A DNA stretch of 64,000 nt, taken from NCBI GenBank assembly GCA_965230515.1, contig OZ246007.1, positions 1,612,001 to 1,676,000 on the forward strand. The letters are read 5' to 3'. Positions within the stretch are counted from its first letter, which is position 1. Every line of letters starts with the position of its first letter. Both the position numbers and the translations under genes were made by a program. The DNA comes from JAJFKB01 sp965230515 (GTDB lineage: Bacteria > Pseudomonadota > Gammaproteobacteria > Pseudomonadales > IMCC2047). A model generated the notes under the pieces. The model ran no database searches. It had not been told where the DNA came from and worked only from the letters and a program-made list of their open reading frames with translations. Positions 45,211-53,750 of the stretch are shown here, piece by piece.

Positions 45211-47043
45211 TTAAATAATATTGATTTCGCCTGTAGAACCATTAACACGAATCATTTGCCCGCTCTTAACGATTTTGGTCGCAAGACCGGTACCCACTAC
45301 CGCAGGCATGCCGTACTCTCGACAGACAATGGCCGCATGGCTCATGACGCCACCCACATCGGTTATACAGGCTTTAATTTTGCTAAATACCGGCGCCCAT
45401 GATGGAGACGTAGTCGGAGACACCAGAATTTCCCCCTCTTTTAGCTGGCTAACTTCATCCACCGTACGACAAACTCGAGCAATGCCTTCTACCGTTCCCG
45501 GACTCCCGGCAAAACCTTTGAAACAGGTAATACTATCCAGATCATCGGTATCCTGAATCTCGCTCCAGGACTCCAGCGAATCACTTGTCACACCCCACAA
45601 CACAATGGTAAAGGGCTCCTGGATCGCATCCGGAACAGTGCCAACGGCAGGGACCGGACTCCACTCACGGAATTTATCCATTACACCTTTGCGCCATTCA
45701 ATTTCTTTTGGCCAGGTAACTGCACCGCGTGGCTTCACACCCGTGGCCCAGGCGGTGACCATATCCCAAAGCGCATCCTTGATTTCGTTACGCTTGAGGT
45801 ACCAGACATCCTCAACATCATGAATAATGCCATGCTCTTTCATGATGGCTGCCACCTCACGCACCTTGTTCCAGAACACGGAATGGAACCAGTGCTCAAC
45901 ATAGAACATATGGTTTTCCACATAAGGAAATACTGTTCTGGCGGTTTTTAACAGCTGATCAAAAGCTGCTCGATCCTGATCGGTGGAGATCAGCTCGCGA
46001 TACTCTTCTGTAATCTGGTCCCGTTCCTCCTGAATAGCTTTAGTCGGGCGATCCAGGTTCTCGCCTTTCTCCAGCTTATCGGCATACATGGTGATCGAAG
46101 AAAGCGGGATATTGAGATCGTCGTTCCAGGACTTGTCGTGGTGATACCAGCCAGTACCGGTTGAAACGTTAAACCAGGGGTAGCGTGTATCTTCAAAGAT
46201 CTTAAGCCATTCGCGACCTTTTTCAGTTTCCTGCAGCGCCGCCTCCACTTCACTGAACTCTTTGCTGACTCGCAGCGTTGCCTGCACACCCATCTCTACA
46301 GCACGCTTAGCCAGTTTTTTCAGTTCTTCATCCGGTCGATACATGATCACATCAATTCCGGAGATCATCTGGGTAACCCGTTGCGCAGGAATATCAGGGA
46401 AGATCCTCTGACAAAAATCCAGGAAGGTTACATAGGCTGCATAGCCCAGATTCAGGAATTCAAAGTGGTACTGCCAGCACTGGATACCGAGGTCGATCAG
46501 CCGATCATAGTCTTTGAGCAAGTGGTAGCCTTTCGATTCACCCAACCCCTCCTTGACCACACTGATATCTTCCAATTCCGGCAAGGGAGCAATCTCCAGC
46601 GCTTCAAGCTTGTCAATTGTCTCGCGCATTTTGCCTTCCCATTTGGCTTCCAGCTCTTCCCAATTTTCATAGTAATAGCCGGCTCGCTCCATAAAGTGCG
46701 CAATGCGCGCCTCAACCACTTCCGGATCCTTAACTGGTACCGGAGCGATATAGGGATAGCCATTAATCACGCGGTGATCCACACCAAACACAGGAGGAAC
46801 AGAAAAGATGCGCGTATTAAACTGGGAAAGTGCCAGATACCAGGCCTCATCCCAAATCATATCAAACGGATAAACCGGCTCCGGATAGTGAAGTCCGTCG
46901 TAAAACCAAAAGGATTCCTCCTCATACTTCTCTCGTTCCGGATCATCATCTACAAACTGATATTGATAGGGATACATACGCTCCCAGCCTTCGGTACCCG
47001 GGATTGTTTCAATATCTTTCGGTTTCGCATACTGGCCTGTCAT
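45211..47043 (-). CDS. ppsA: Phenylphosphate synthase subunit A (phosphohistidine half)
   Basis: 610 residues, about 70 kDa, from the ATG at 47043 with AGGAGG six bases upstream; the frame is open to 47070. The C-terminal swivelling domain ends in SPTTSPSWAP and GGVMSHAAIVCREYG, where His569 is the phosphate carrier. The long N-terminal part is special to this enzyme and relatives and probably binds phenol. Together with PpsB it converts phenol and ATP to phenylphosphate, AMP and phosphate. First gene of the phenol operon. The symbol here means phenylphosphate synthase, not PEP synthase. Confidence 0.92.
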   Translation of the reverse strand: MTGQYAKPKDIETIPGTEGWERMYPYQYQFVDDDPEREKYEEESFWFYDGLHYPEPVYPFDMIWDEAWYLALSQFNTRIFSVPPVFGVDHRVINGYPYIAPVPVKDPEVVEARIAHFMERAGYYYENWEELEAKWEGKMRETIDKLEALEIAPLPELEDISVVKEGLGESKGYHLLKDYDRLIDLGIQCWQYHFEFLNLGYAAYVTFLDFCQRIFPDIPAQRVTQMISGIDVIMYRPDEELKKLAKRAVEMGVQATLRVSKEFSEVEAALQETEKGREWLKIFEDTRYPWFNVSTGTGWYHHDKSWNDDLNIPLSSITMYADKLEKGENLDRPTKAIQEERDQITEEYRELISTDQDRAAFDQLLKTARTVFPYVENHMFYVEHWFHSVFWNKVREVAAIMKEHGIIHDVEDVWYLKRNEIKDALWDMVTAWATGVKPRGAVTWPKEIEWRKGVMDKFREWSPVPAVGTVPDAIQEPFTIVLWGVTSDSLESWSEIQDTDDLDSITCFKGFAGSPGTVEGIARVCRTVDEVSQLKEGEILVSPTTSPSWAPVFSKIKACITDVGGVMSHAAIVCREYGMPAVVGTGLATKIVKSGQMIRVNGSTGEINII

Positions 47044-47324
47044 CGGTGATCCTCCTGACATTTTTCGCATTTGAATGTGGGCTACTCAGCCGGTGAGTGT
47101 TTTCTGCCCTTATTATTTAAGTCACCCGCAGAACGGATACCTGCACCCTTTTAAAACCTGAGGTGCTCATGCTTGAAATGTATCTACGTTTTGCTTTATC
47201 TGGTGACACTGCTTCATTTATTTATATGACGGGGCTCCACTTCATCAAATTTCACCCATCAATTTTGCTATTGGTGTGTCACTCCCCTTAATTTGTGCCA
47301 CACGCGATTGCTACCTATGTACAT

Positions 47325-47340
47325 AGCAAGGACCAGGCCA
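47325..47340 (-). promoter_or_regulatory. Sigma-54 promoter of the pps-ppc phenol operon
   Basis: Minus strand TGGCCTGGTCCTTGCT: TGGC at -24, TTGCT at -12, exact GG-N10-GC spacing. The start would be near 47314, leaving an unusually long leader of about 270 nt before ppsA. The 558-bp gap (47044-47601) also contains the palindrome CTATGTACATAG (47315-47326) overlapping the start region and the inverted repeat at 47505-47559. Confidence 0.75.
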
Positions 47341-47504
47341 ACTCACATACAGCACTCTGATCAAATTGGTAAAAAACGGCATATAAAACTTAACCCGTTG
47401 TATTAAAAAGATATTATTTTCCTAAAAAAAGGAATATCTGCGGCACTCGAAGACCCTTTGACATGCGAACCAGCATCGCCAGACAAATGAGCAGCTCACC
47501 ATAA

Positions 47505-47559
47505 TTATCATTTTGCACATCTATAACCAATGAGTTAAAGTAATGTGCAAATTTGATAA
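47505..47559. promoter_or_regulatory. Long inverted repeat, candidate activator site of the phenol operon
   Basis: TTATCATTTTGCACAT (47505-47520) faces ATGTGCAAATTTGATAA (47543-47559) across 22 bp; the inner nine bases are a perfect match and the outer GATAA/TTATC too. It lies 165-220 bp upstream of the ppsA -24 box and 43 bp before the regulator, so it could serve both activation and autoregulation. Confidence 0.6.
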
Positions 47560-47601
47560 AAAACACTCTACATTCCTATCCATTAACCGATTAAACCCAC
47601 T

Positions 47602-49386
47602 ATGAGCCCGACAAGAAAACCCTCCGGTACAGAAACAGACGCTCAGCGATTTACCTTGCAGGCTTTACTGGGAGAAGGTGCTAACCGGGACAGCCACGCA
47701 TCCTTTACCGACCTTATTAACTCCCTTAGGTTTTCCCCCAAAGAGGGCCGTATCTGGCTGGACAGTGATCGTGTTGCTCTAATCTATATGTCCAGTCTGG
47801 GCTTTTTGCGCGAACAGGCGATCAATAAGCTGGGGGTTGAAGAAGCTCGGGCGGTACTGACCCGAATGGGCTACTCGGCGGGCACTAAGGACGCAGTGAT
47901 TGCACGCAAAGTTCGCACACGATCCACGCTGGACTCATTTCTGGCCGGGCCACAGCTGCACTCACTTCACGGTATGCTCTTCGCGCAGCCGGTGCGCGTT
48001 GAAGGTGACACAAAAACCGGGCAGTACTATGGTGAGTTTATCTGGCACGACAGCTTCGACGCCAAACACCACCTGGAGGTATTCGGACCAGCTGACCAAG
48101 CCGTCTGCTGGATACAGCTTGGCTACGCCATTGGTTACACCAGCGCCTTTATGGGTCGCCCAATCCTTTATAAAGAGGTTGAGTGCTGCGCTGCCGGAGA
48201 CAAGCATTGCCGAATCGTCGGAAAATCTCTCGATGAGTGGGGTGCCGACGAGATTGAGCAGGAGCGTAGCGCATTACAACCTCATATGTTTATCAACCGC
48301 TCTTCAAACCGTTCGGCCAAACAGGCGCCCAGCGACCCCTTCAAACAAAATCGGGAGCCCTTCTCTCCCCTTGAAGAGATGGTCGGAACATCACCCGGAT
48401 TCGCAACCACCTGTCACCTGGTACAAAAAGTATCCAACACATCTGCAACAGTTCTGCTCCTCGGGGCCACCGGGGTCGGCAAAGGTCGTTTTGCACGCGC
48501 CTTGCACGATATCAGCAATCGTGCCGACCAGCCCTTCATCGCACTCAACTGTTCCGCCATACCCGAGAACCTAATCGAATCCGAACTGTTTGGCGTTGAG
48601 AAAGGCGCTTTTACCGGCGCAACAGAGGCCAGACCCGGTCGTTTCGAGCGTGCGCATAAAGGCACATTGTTTCTGGATGAGGTAGGCACCCTCTCGATGG
48701 CCGCACAGATTAAATTACTGCGCGCCATTCAGGAAAGGGAAATTGAACGTGTCGGCGACACCGCTACCAGAACAGTCGATGTCCGCATCATCGCCGCCAC
48801 CAATATGGACCTGCACGCTGCCGTCCGGGAAGGTATATTCAGAGAAGATCTGCTGTTTCGCCTGAACGTTTTCCCCATCAACATACCCTCTCTAAAGGAA
48901 CGTCGAGAAGATATTCCGCTACTGATGGATCATTTTCTTCGCCTGTTCAACAGCCGTCATGAGAAAAACATTACCGGGTTTTCAAGCCTTGCCGTAGATG
49001 CGCTTTATCTGCATGATTACCCCGGCAACATTCGCGAACTGGAAAACCTGATTGAACGGGCCGTTATTCTGGCAGAGGACAACACTCCCATTGAGCTGAA
49101 CCATCTTTTCCTCAAAGAGGATGTGATCGAATCGATGCTGCTCAAGCTTGACCCTACCGGATCAATAAAACAAAGCCAGACCGCTGTGCCTGAAGAGAAG
49201 TTGCTGGACTCAGTACTTGATGAGCAGATACCAATCGATGATATAGAGTACGGTCTAATCACCGAAGCCATTAAGAGGGCTAACGGAAACCTGTCTCAAG
49301 CCGCGCGAATGTTGGGCGTCAAGCGTGCCTACGTTTCTTATAGAATTAAAAACCGAAGTGCGCAGGAACAACCTTTAGTGGATTAA
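47602..49386 (+). CDS. Sigma-54-dependent activator with V4R sensor, divergent from ppsA
   Basis: 594 residues, paralogue of the 31.97-kb regulator. XylR_N-like part at 35-125, V4R domain at 130-210 with YKEVECCAAGDKHC, AAA+ with Walker A GATGVGKG (288-295) and GAFTGA (335-340), Fis helix-turn-helix at the end (SQAARMLGVKRAYVSYRIKN). The Walker A loop has Ala where relatives have Glu or Ser and ends in Gly where they have Glu; the key Gly-Lys is intact. Likely the phenol-sensing activator of the pps-ppc operon. The ribosome site before the ATG is weak. Confidence 0.93.
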   Translation: MSPTRKPSGTETDAQRFTLQALLGEGANRDSHASFTDLINSLRFSPKEGRIWLDSDRVALIYMSSLGFLREQAINKLGVEEARAVLTRMGYSAGTKDAVIARKVRTRSTLDSFLAGPQLHSLHGMLFAQPVRVEGDTKTGQYYGEFIWHDSFDAKHHLEVFGPADQAVCWIQLGYAIGYTSAFMGRPILYKEVECCAAGDKHCRIVGKSLDEWGADEIEQERSALQPHMFINRSSNRSAKQAPSDPFKQNREPFSPLEEMVGTSPGFATTCHLVQKVSNTSATVLLLGATGVGKGRFARALHDISNRADQPFIALNCSAIPENLIESELFGVEKGAFTGATEARPGRFERAHKGTLFLDEVGTLSMAAQIKLLRAIQEREIERVGDTATRTVDVRIIAATNMDLHAAVREGIFREDLLFRLNVFPINIPSLKERREDIPLLMDHFLRLFNSRHEKNITGFSSLAVDALYLHDYPGNIRELENLIERAVILAEDNTPIELNHLFLKEDVIESMLLKLDPTGSIKQSQTAVPEEKLLDSVLDEQIPIDDIEYGLITEAIKRANGNLSQAARMLGVKRAYVSYRIKNRSAQEQPLVD

Positions 49387-49435
49387 GAGACTGTTTTAAT
49401 GCAGAGAGGCACAGATGCGAAGACAAGCCAGCGAA

Positions 49436-50554
49436 CTATTTCGCCAAACGTTTTTGCACCAGGCTGACGGCTTGCGCAAAATCATCCCGGACCATTCTCG
49501 CAATGCCCGCCCCCGTTGGTCGATCTCGCTCAATTTGCATAGCCATGAAATAGGCCGTTCCGTCTTCAATATAAAAAACCGGACAACCGGATGAGCCGGT
49601 TTCGGATTGGCAGGTATGAATGCCGAGTTTTCCATCTGCATATTCTGTAAAATGACTTAGCACACCCGACCGCGTAGGATAGATCTGACATTGCTCCCGA
49701 TGAAGTGAGGGTATCAATTCAGCCCCACTCTGATAAAAACAATACAGATTGATCTCCAGCCCTGTCTTCGGTATAGATTGATCCGTGGCTAACGCCATAT
49801 CCGGGTAGTTTATCCCTTTACTACAGCGTGGCTTATCGACCATAAGAATAATCCAGTCCTCGGCCGATTGCACAGGGGACGAAAGCGGAAACACTTCACT
49901 GACGGGTAATTTTTCATTTTTCAGGTGAAGCCGCAGTTGATTAAGCGATGTACGCAACTCGCCCTGCTCACCCAGGATATTATGCCCGGCTGTTGCCAGT
50001 GCGATTCGGCATTCATTTTCAGCCACCACCAGTGCCCCGCCCCGCCAGGCATGTCTGTCGTTCTCACCCTCAAACGCGACCACGCGTTGTAATACAGGAT
50101 TGTTATGGCGGTCTCTGACCGGAACCTTAACCCTTGCGTCAAAATGCTCTATTTTCTTAATCGCAGCCAACAGTAATGTTGCCTCATTGGAAGATTGCTG
50201 CGCTAAAAGCTCCATCATGATAAAGCTCTTCCCCCGCGCCACAGCCAGCGACGCGAACCGCTCCAGCAATTCGGGGTCTTTGAGATAATCCAACAACGGG
50301 ATAAATCGGGCGGGATGTTGTATCGCCCAGTCCAGCAGAATAGTTATGTTTTCCTGGCCCGAAAACAGCTGAACCAGATTTTCAGTCGGCTTACTGGCTG
50401 TGTTTATTGCGTCCGGTCGCGCCCACTTCTCGAGCACTTCTCTGACTTCAACCTCAGCATCCTGCTTCGCTCCGCAGGAAAAAAGCACGGGCACCGACAG
50501 CAGAATCAAGCATCGCCATGCCGCACTAATACATCCGCGAAAGCAGCTGCTCAT
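49436..50554 (-). CDS. Lipoprotein with trypsin-like (S1) protease domain
   Basis: 372 residues from the ATG at 50554, which puts a lipobox LFSC at residue 27; ATG 50581 and TTG 50587 are alternative starts. The first 130 residues are helical with no known domain. The second half has the chymotrypsin-like triad: His in LATAGHNI, Asp in SAEDWIILMV and Ser in ETGSSGCPVF. Expected to face the periplasm and to act on misfolded or specific envelope proteins, but without a PDZ domain. It overlaps the 3' end of the next gene upstream by 29 bp. Confidence 0.7.
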   Translation of the reverse strand: MSSCFRGCISAAWRCLILLSVPVLFSCGAKQDAEVEVREVLEKWARPDAINTASKPTENLVQLFSGQENITILLDWAIQHPARFIPLLDYLKDPELLERFASLAVARGKSFIMMELLAQQSSNEATLLLAAIKKIEHFDARVKVPVRDRHNNPVLQRVVAFEGENDRHAWRGGALVVAENECRIALATAGHNILGEQGELRTSLNQLRLHLKNEKLPVSEVFPLSSPVQSAEDWIILMVDKPRCSKGINYPDMALATDQSIPKTGLEINLYCFYQSGAELIPSLHREQCQIYPTRSGVLSHFTEYADGKLGIHTCQSETGSSGCPVFYIEDGTAYFMAMQIERDRPTGAGIARMVRDDFAQAVSLVQKRLAK

Positions 50555-51035
50555 TGCTACGGTGTCTGTGGTTGTCTTCATCCGCAACCGATTCTATCTG
50601 CTCGATAGTTTCAAGATAAGCGCTGGGAAACCCGTGATATCTGGCGCCAACACTGACCAACTCTTTATACCAATGAAAGGGCTTAATAGCCTCATCAATA
50701 TGATCGGATTCTGCAATATAGGCAAATGCCCGACATTTTTCACCCTCCAACTGGAGGGTCAGTGACTCGGCAATATAACCTTCTCCTTCAATCGCATCCA
50801 GTATTGGTTTGTGCTCAGTGTCCATTCGATAAACTGCACCAAGAAGATAATGTGCCGGCTGACCGGTATAGAGCGCATTACATTTTCCCGAGCGGTCGCC
50901 GCCACGCTTATGGAACTTAAGTCGGTAGCCATTTAGCCGCGTAACACCCAGAAAACTGCTCGAGGGAATACGTTCACCCAGACGAACCGGATGCAGATTT
51001 GAACCATAGGCAAAATAGTAGAGATCCTTATCCAT
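50526..51035 (-). CDS. Gamma-glutamylcyclotransferase-like protein
   Basis: 169 residues with the family start YYFAYGSNLHPVRLGERIP and GVTRLNGYRLKFHKRGG, then GAVYRMDTEHKPILDAIEGEGY, in which the final acidic part contains the catalytic glutamate. Enzymes of this fold release 5-oxoproline from gamma-glutamyl peptides, though many bacterial members have untested substrates. Overlaps the STAS-like gene by 8 bp and the protease gene by 29 bp, so the three are one transcription unit. Confidence 0.88.
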   Translation of the reverse strand: MDKDLYYFAYGSNLHPVRLGERIPSSSFLGVTRLNGYRLKFHKRGGDRSGKCNALYTGQPAHYLLGAVYRMDTEHKPILDAIEGEGYIAESLTLQLEGEKCRAFAYIAESDHIDEAIKPFHWYKELVSVGARYHGFPSAYLETIEQIESVADEDNHRHRSNEQLLSRMY

Positions 51036-51405
51036 CTGCCTGTTTGATCCAGCTTAGCGCTGATGAATAGTCGGGAAATACTGAAATTTTGAGACCGGCT
51101 CGTACTGCTCTAAAATGAAAACGGCGACTTAATCCCAAGGTAAGCTCATTGGTGACGACAAAGGCATATCGATCAACAAATCTGGCAGCCTGCGCAGCGA
51201 ATATCGCGACCAAAGAATCCATTTCCCTGACAAAAAAAGCTCGTTTGATCTCTCGTGCATCAATCACCACGGACATACCATCCGTTTTATCAGGGTGCTG
51301 TTGAATATCCAGGATCACTCTTTCAATATCGTTAATACTGATGACATTAAAAGTACGTATCGCGACGATTCCGGACTGCCGGTCAATATCAAAATCTATC
51401 GCCAT
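51028..51405 (-). CDS. STAS/SpoIIAA-like small protein
   Basis: 125 residues, cytoplasmic. Starts with FDIDRQSGIVAIRTFNVI, followed by SVVIDAREIKRAFF and AFVVTNELTLGLSRRFHFRA, a strand-helix pattern like the SpoIIAA-like STAS fold seen in many proteobacterial proteins of unknown job. No kinase or phosphatase gene is near. Ends inside the next gene (8-bp overlap), suggesting translational coupling. Confidence 0.6.
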   Translation of the reverse strand: MAIDFDIDRQSGIVAIRTFNVISINDIERVILDIQQHPDKTDGMSVVIDAREIKRAFFVREMDSLVAIFAAQAARFVDRYAFVVTNELTLGLSRRFHFRAVRAGLKISVFPDYSSALSWIKQADG

Positions 51406-51412
51406 ACCCGTC

Positions 51413-52057
51413 TCATTGACTCAAAGAGCTGATATAGGCATTCGATGCATCAATGGATTTCTGCATCTCCTTGACCAGCCTCGATACATCAGATCGCACA
51501 CTCACCAGCTCGCTTTTCAAAGAAGCCACTGCCTTTGCGTTCAAACTGTGTTTAAGAAACAACACCTGATCCTTAAATGCGGTCAGTACCGGTGGGATTT
51601 TGGATTCCGCCTTTCTCATAGCTTTAATCAAACCCTCATAACGAGTTCTGGCCTCATTCATCTCACGCTTTTTCATGCGCCTGTATTTACCGCTGGAATA
51701 CTCTTCCAGCTCACCTTCCCACTCCTCAAACAGCGCCTCCGCGACGCTCTCCACGGCGTCAATGTGATCAGTGACTGCCTGCGCCTTCTCTTCACTCTTC
51801 TCATATTCCTCATTCAGCGCTTCGTACTGCTCCTGCAGATCTCCGCCATCAAAGTTAACCACTTCGGAAAACCGTTCAAGGGCCGACTTAAACTGCTCCT
51901 GCGTCTCTACCTGACTGTCACGCGCCTCTTCGACCCGGTCAACCAGAATATCCCGTTTATGAACGCCGAATTTTTCCATGGTGTTGTAGTAGGTCTGCTG
52001 ACAGCCCACAAGTGCCCACAACATCATGAACAGCATAATCGGTAATCGAATTTTCAT
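51413..52057 (-). CDS. DUF2959 family lipoprotein
   Basis: 214 residues from the ATG at 52057 (MKIRLPIMLFMMLWALVGC), a clear lipoprotein signal; the frame extends to 52123 without support. The mature chain begins QQTYYNTMEKFGVHKRDILVDR, the DUF2959 hallmark, and is a long acidic coiled coil (EALNEEYEKSEEKAQAV). Found in many gammaproteobacteria; function unknown. It lies 35 bp after trpD. Confidence 0.85.
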   Translation of the reverse strand: MKIRLPIMLFMMLWALVGCQQTYYNTMEKFGVHKRDILVDRVEEARDSQVETQEQFKSALERFSEVVNFDGGDLQEQYEALNEEYEKSEEKAQAVTDHIDAVESVAEALFEEWEGELEEYSSGKYRRMKKREMNEARTRYEGLIKAMRKAESKIPPVLTAFKDQVLFLKHSLNAKAVASLKSELVSVRSDVSRLVKEMQKSIDASNAYISSLSQ

Positions 52058-52091
52058 GGAATAACTCCCGCATTCAGAGGTCTTCATTAAC

Positions 52092-53120
52092 CTAAAAGCA
52101 AGCAGTAAAACTTGCAAGATCATTCATTTTTTCCAACGCCAGGCCACTGCCTATCGTATCCTGAGCGATTACCACGCCTTCCGCCAAGGTATTAGCCACT
52201 CCGGACACATAGATTGCAGCCCCGGCATTAAGGGCTATCATATCGGCCGCTTTCATCCCGTTACTATCGGCATTTTTTGTCAGCGCTGAAAGAATCAGCT
52301 CCATTGATTCGGCAGCACTGTTTACGCATAAACCAGTCAATTCGGAACGGGCGACGGAAAAATCCTCGGGCTGTATCGAATACTCTCGAATTTCACCAGC
52401 AACCAATTCGGCCACTTGGGTGGCACCCGCCAGGCTAATCTCGTCGAGACCATCATCAGAATGCACCACCATCACATGCTCACTTCCCAGGCGCTGCAGC
52501 ACCTGTGCTACCGGCAAACAGAGCGCCGCATCAAACACACCTATCACCTGATTAACCACCCCGGCCGGGTTGGTCATCGGGCCAACCATATTAAAAAGCG
52601 TGCGTATGCCCAATGCTTTGCGCGGCGCAGCAGCATACTTCATAGCACCATGATGCGCCGGAGCATACATAAAACCGACACCAACCTCTTTGACGCAAAG
52701 TGCCACCTGCTCGGAGGTGAGCTTGATATTGATGCCAAACTGCTGCAGCAAATCAGCGCTGCCGCTGGAACTGGATACCGAATGATTACCATGCTTGGCT
52801 ACCTTTGCGCCTGCTGCCGCTGCGACAAAAGCACTGGCGGTTGACACGTTAAACAGGTTGGCGCCATCTCCCCCGGTGCCCACAATATCCACCAGATTAG
52901 ACTCGGACAGGCTAACCGGGACTACCAGTTCGCGCATCACCTTGACCGTGCCCAGCAACTCCTCGAGACTTTCACCCTTCATGCGCAGCGCGACCAGAAA
53001 CCCTGCAATTTGGGCATCGATGGCCTGACCGGACATTATCTGCCGCATCACCTCTGCGGTTTGATCTGCAGTCAGGTCTTTTTGCTCAACCAGCTGTGCA
53101 ATCGCCTGTTGAATATTCAT
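52092..53120 (-). CDS. trpD: Anthranilate phosphoribosyltransferase
   Basis: Second step of tryptophan synthesis: adds the PRPP ribose to anthranilate. 342 residues. PRPP site DIVGTGGDGANLFNVST near residue 78-94, HGNHSVSSSSGSADLL, and the C-terminal DDGLDEISL. Third gene of the rpe-trpE-trpG-trpD run; trpC is not in the next position, where a DUF2959 gene stands. Confidence 0.97.
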   Translation of the reverse strand: MNIQQAIAQLVEQKDLTADQTAEVMRQIMSGQAIDAQIAGFLVALRMKGESLEELLGTVKVMRELVVPVSLSESNLVDIVGTGGDGANLFNVSTASAFVAAAAGAKVAKHGNHSVSSSSGSADLLQQFGINIKLTSEQVALCVKEVGVGFMYAPAHHGAMKYAAAPRKALGIRTLFNMVGPMTNPAGVVNQVIGVFDAALCLPVAQVLQRLGSEHVMVVHSDDGLDEISLAGATQVAELVAGEIREYSIQPEDFSVARSELTGLCVNSAAESMELILSALTKNADSNGMKAADMIALNAGAAIYVSGVANTLAEGVVIAQDTIGSGLALEKMNDLASFTACF

Positions 53121-53156
53121 GTCAATATGAACCCGTTAACCCACGGGAGGTTCAAT

Positions 53157-53741
53157 CTAGCAAGATACATTCAGAAAATTCCTCAGCAAATCATGACCAT
53201 GTTCAGTCAATATCGATTCCGGATGGAACTGCACGCCTTCAATAGCCAGTTCCTTATGGCGAACACCCATAATCTCGTCAACCGATCCGTCGACACCCCC
53301 CGTCCATGCAGTGACTTCAAGACAATCGGGCAAGCTATCCTGCTCGATTACGAGGGAATGGTAACGGGTTGCCACAAAGGGATTATTGAGCCCACTGAAC
53401 ACGCCCTCCCCCTTGTGATAGACCTTCGATGTCTTACCATGCATCACCTGACCCGCGCGCACGATCTTTCCGCCAAATGCCTGAGCAATTGATTGATGTC
53501 CAAGACAGATTCCCAGAATCGGCAATTTACCGGCAAAGTGCTGAATCGCCGCCACCGACACACCCGCCTCATTCGGCGTGCAGGGGCCGGGCGAGACCAC
53601 AATCCGCTCAGGGTTCATCGCCTCGATATCCGCCAGCGTCAGTTCGTCGTTTCGGTGCACATGAACGTCCGCACCGAGCTCACCCAGATACTGCACCACG
53701 TTATAGGTAAAAGAGTCGTAGTTATCAATCATCAACAGCAT
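53157..53741 (-). CDS. trpG: Anthranilate synthase glutaminase subunit
   Basis: 194 residues, class I glutamine amidotransferase. Catalytic Cys79 in LGICLGHQSIAQAFGG, His-Glu pair in GVQFHPESILTEHG. Gives ammonia to TrpE; in this group the same protein often also serves aminodeoxychorismate synthase for folate (PabA). Starts 9 bp after trpE. Confidence 0.96.
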   Translation of the reverse strand: MLLMIDNYDSFTYNVVQYLGELGADVHVHRNDELTLADIEAMNPERIVVSPGPCTPNEAGVSVAAIQHFAGKLPILGICLGHQSIAQAFGGKIVRAGQVMHGKTSKVYHKGEGVFSGLNNPFVATRYHSLVIEQDSLPDCLEVTAWTGGVDGSVDEIMGVRHKELAIEGVQFHPESILTEHGHDLLRNFLNVSC

Positions 53742-53750
53742 GACAGTCTG

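Noticed and set aside
47128..47141. Alternative sigma-54 promoter of ppsA with GG-N10-GC on the minus strand (AGGTATCCGTTCTGCG)
   Set aside because: Spacing is right and it is nearer to ppsA, but the -24 and -12 boxes match poorly compared with 47325-47340.
47285..47302. TGGCAC on the minus strand at 47302-47297 as another -24 box
   Set aside because: The -24 box is perfect but the needed GC at -12 is GG.
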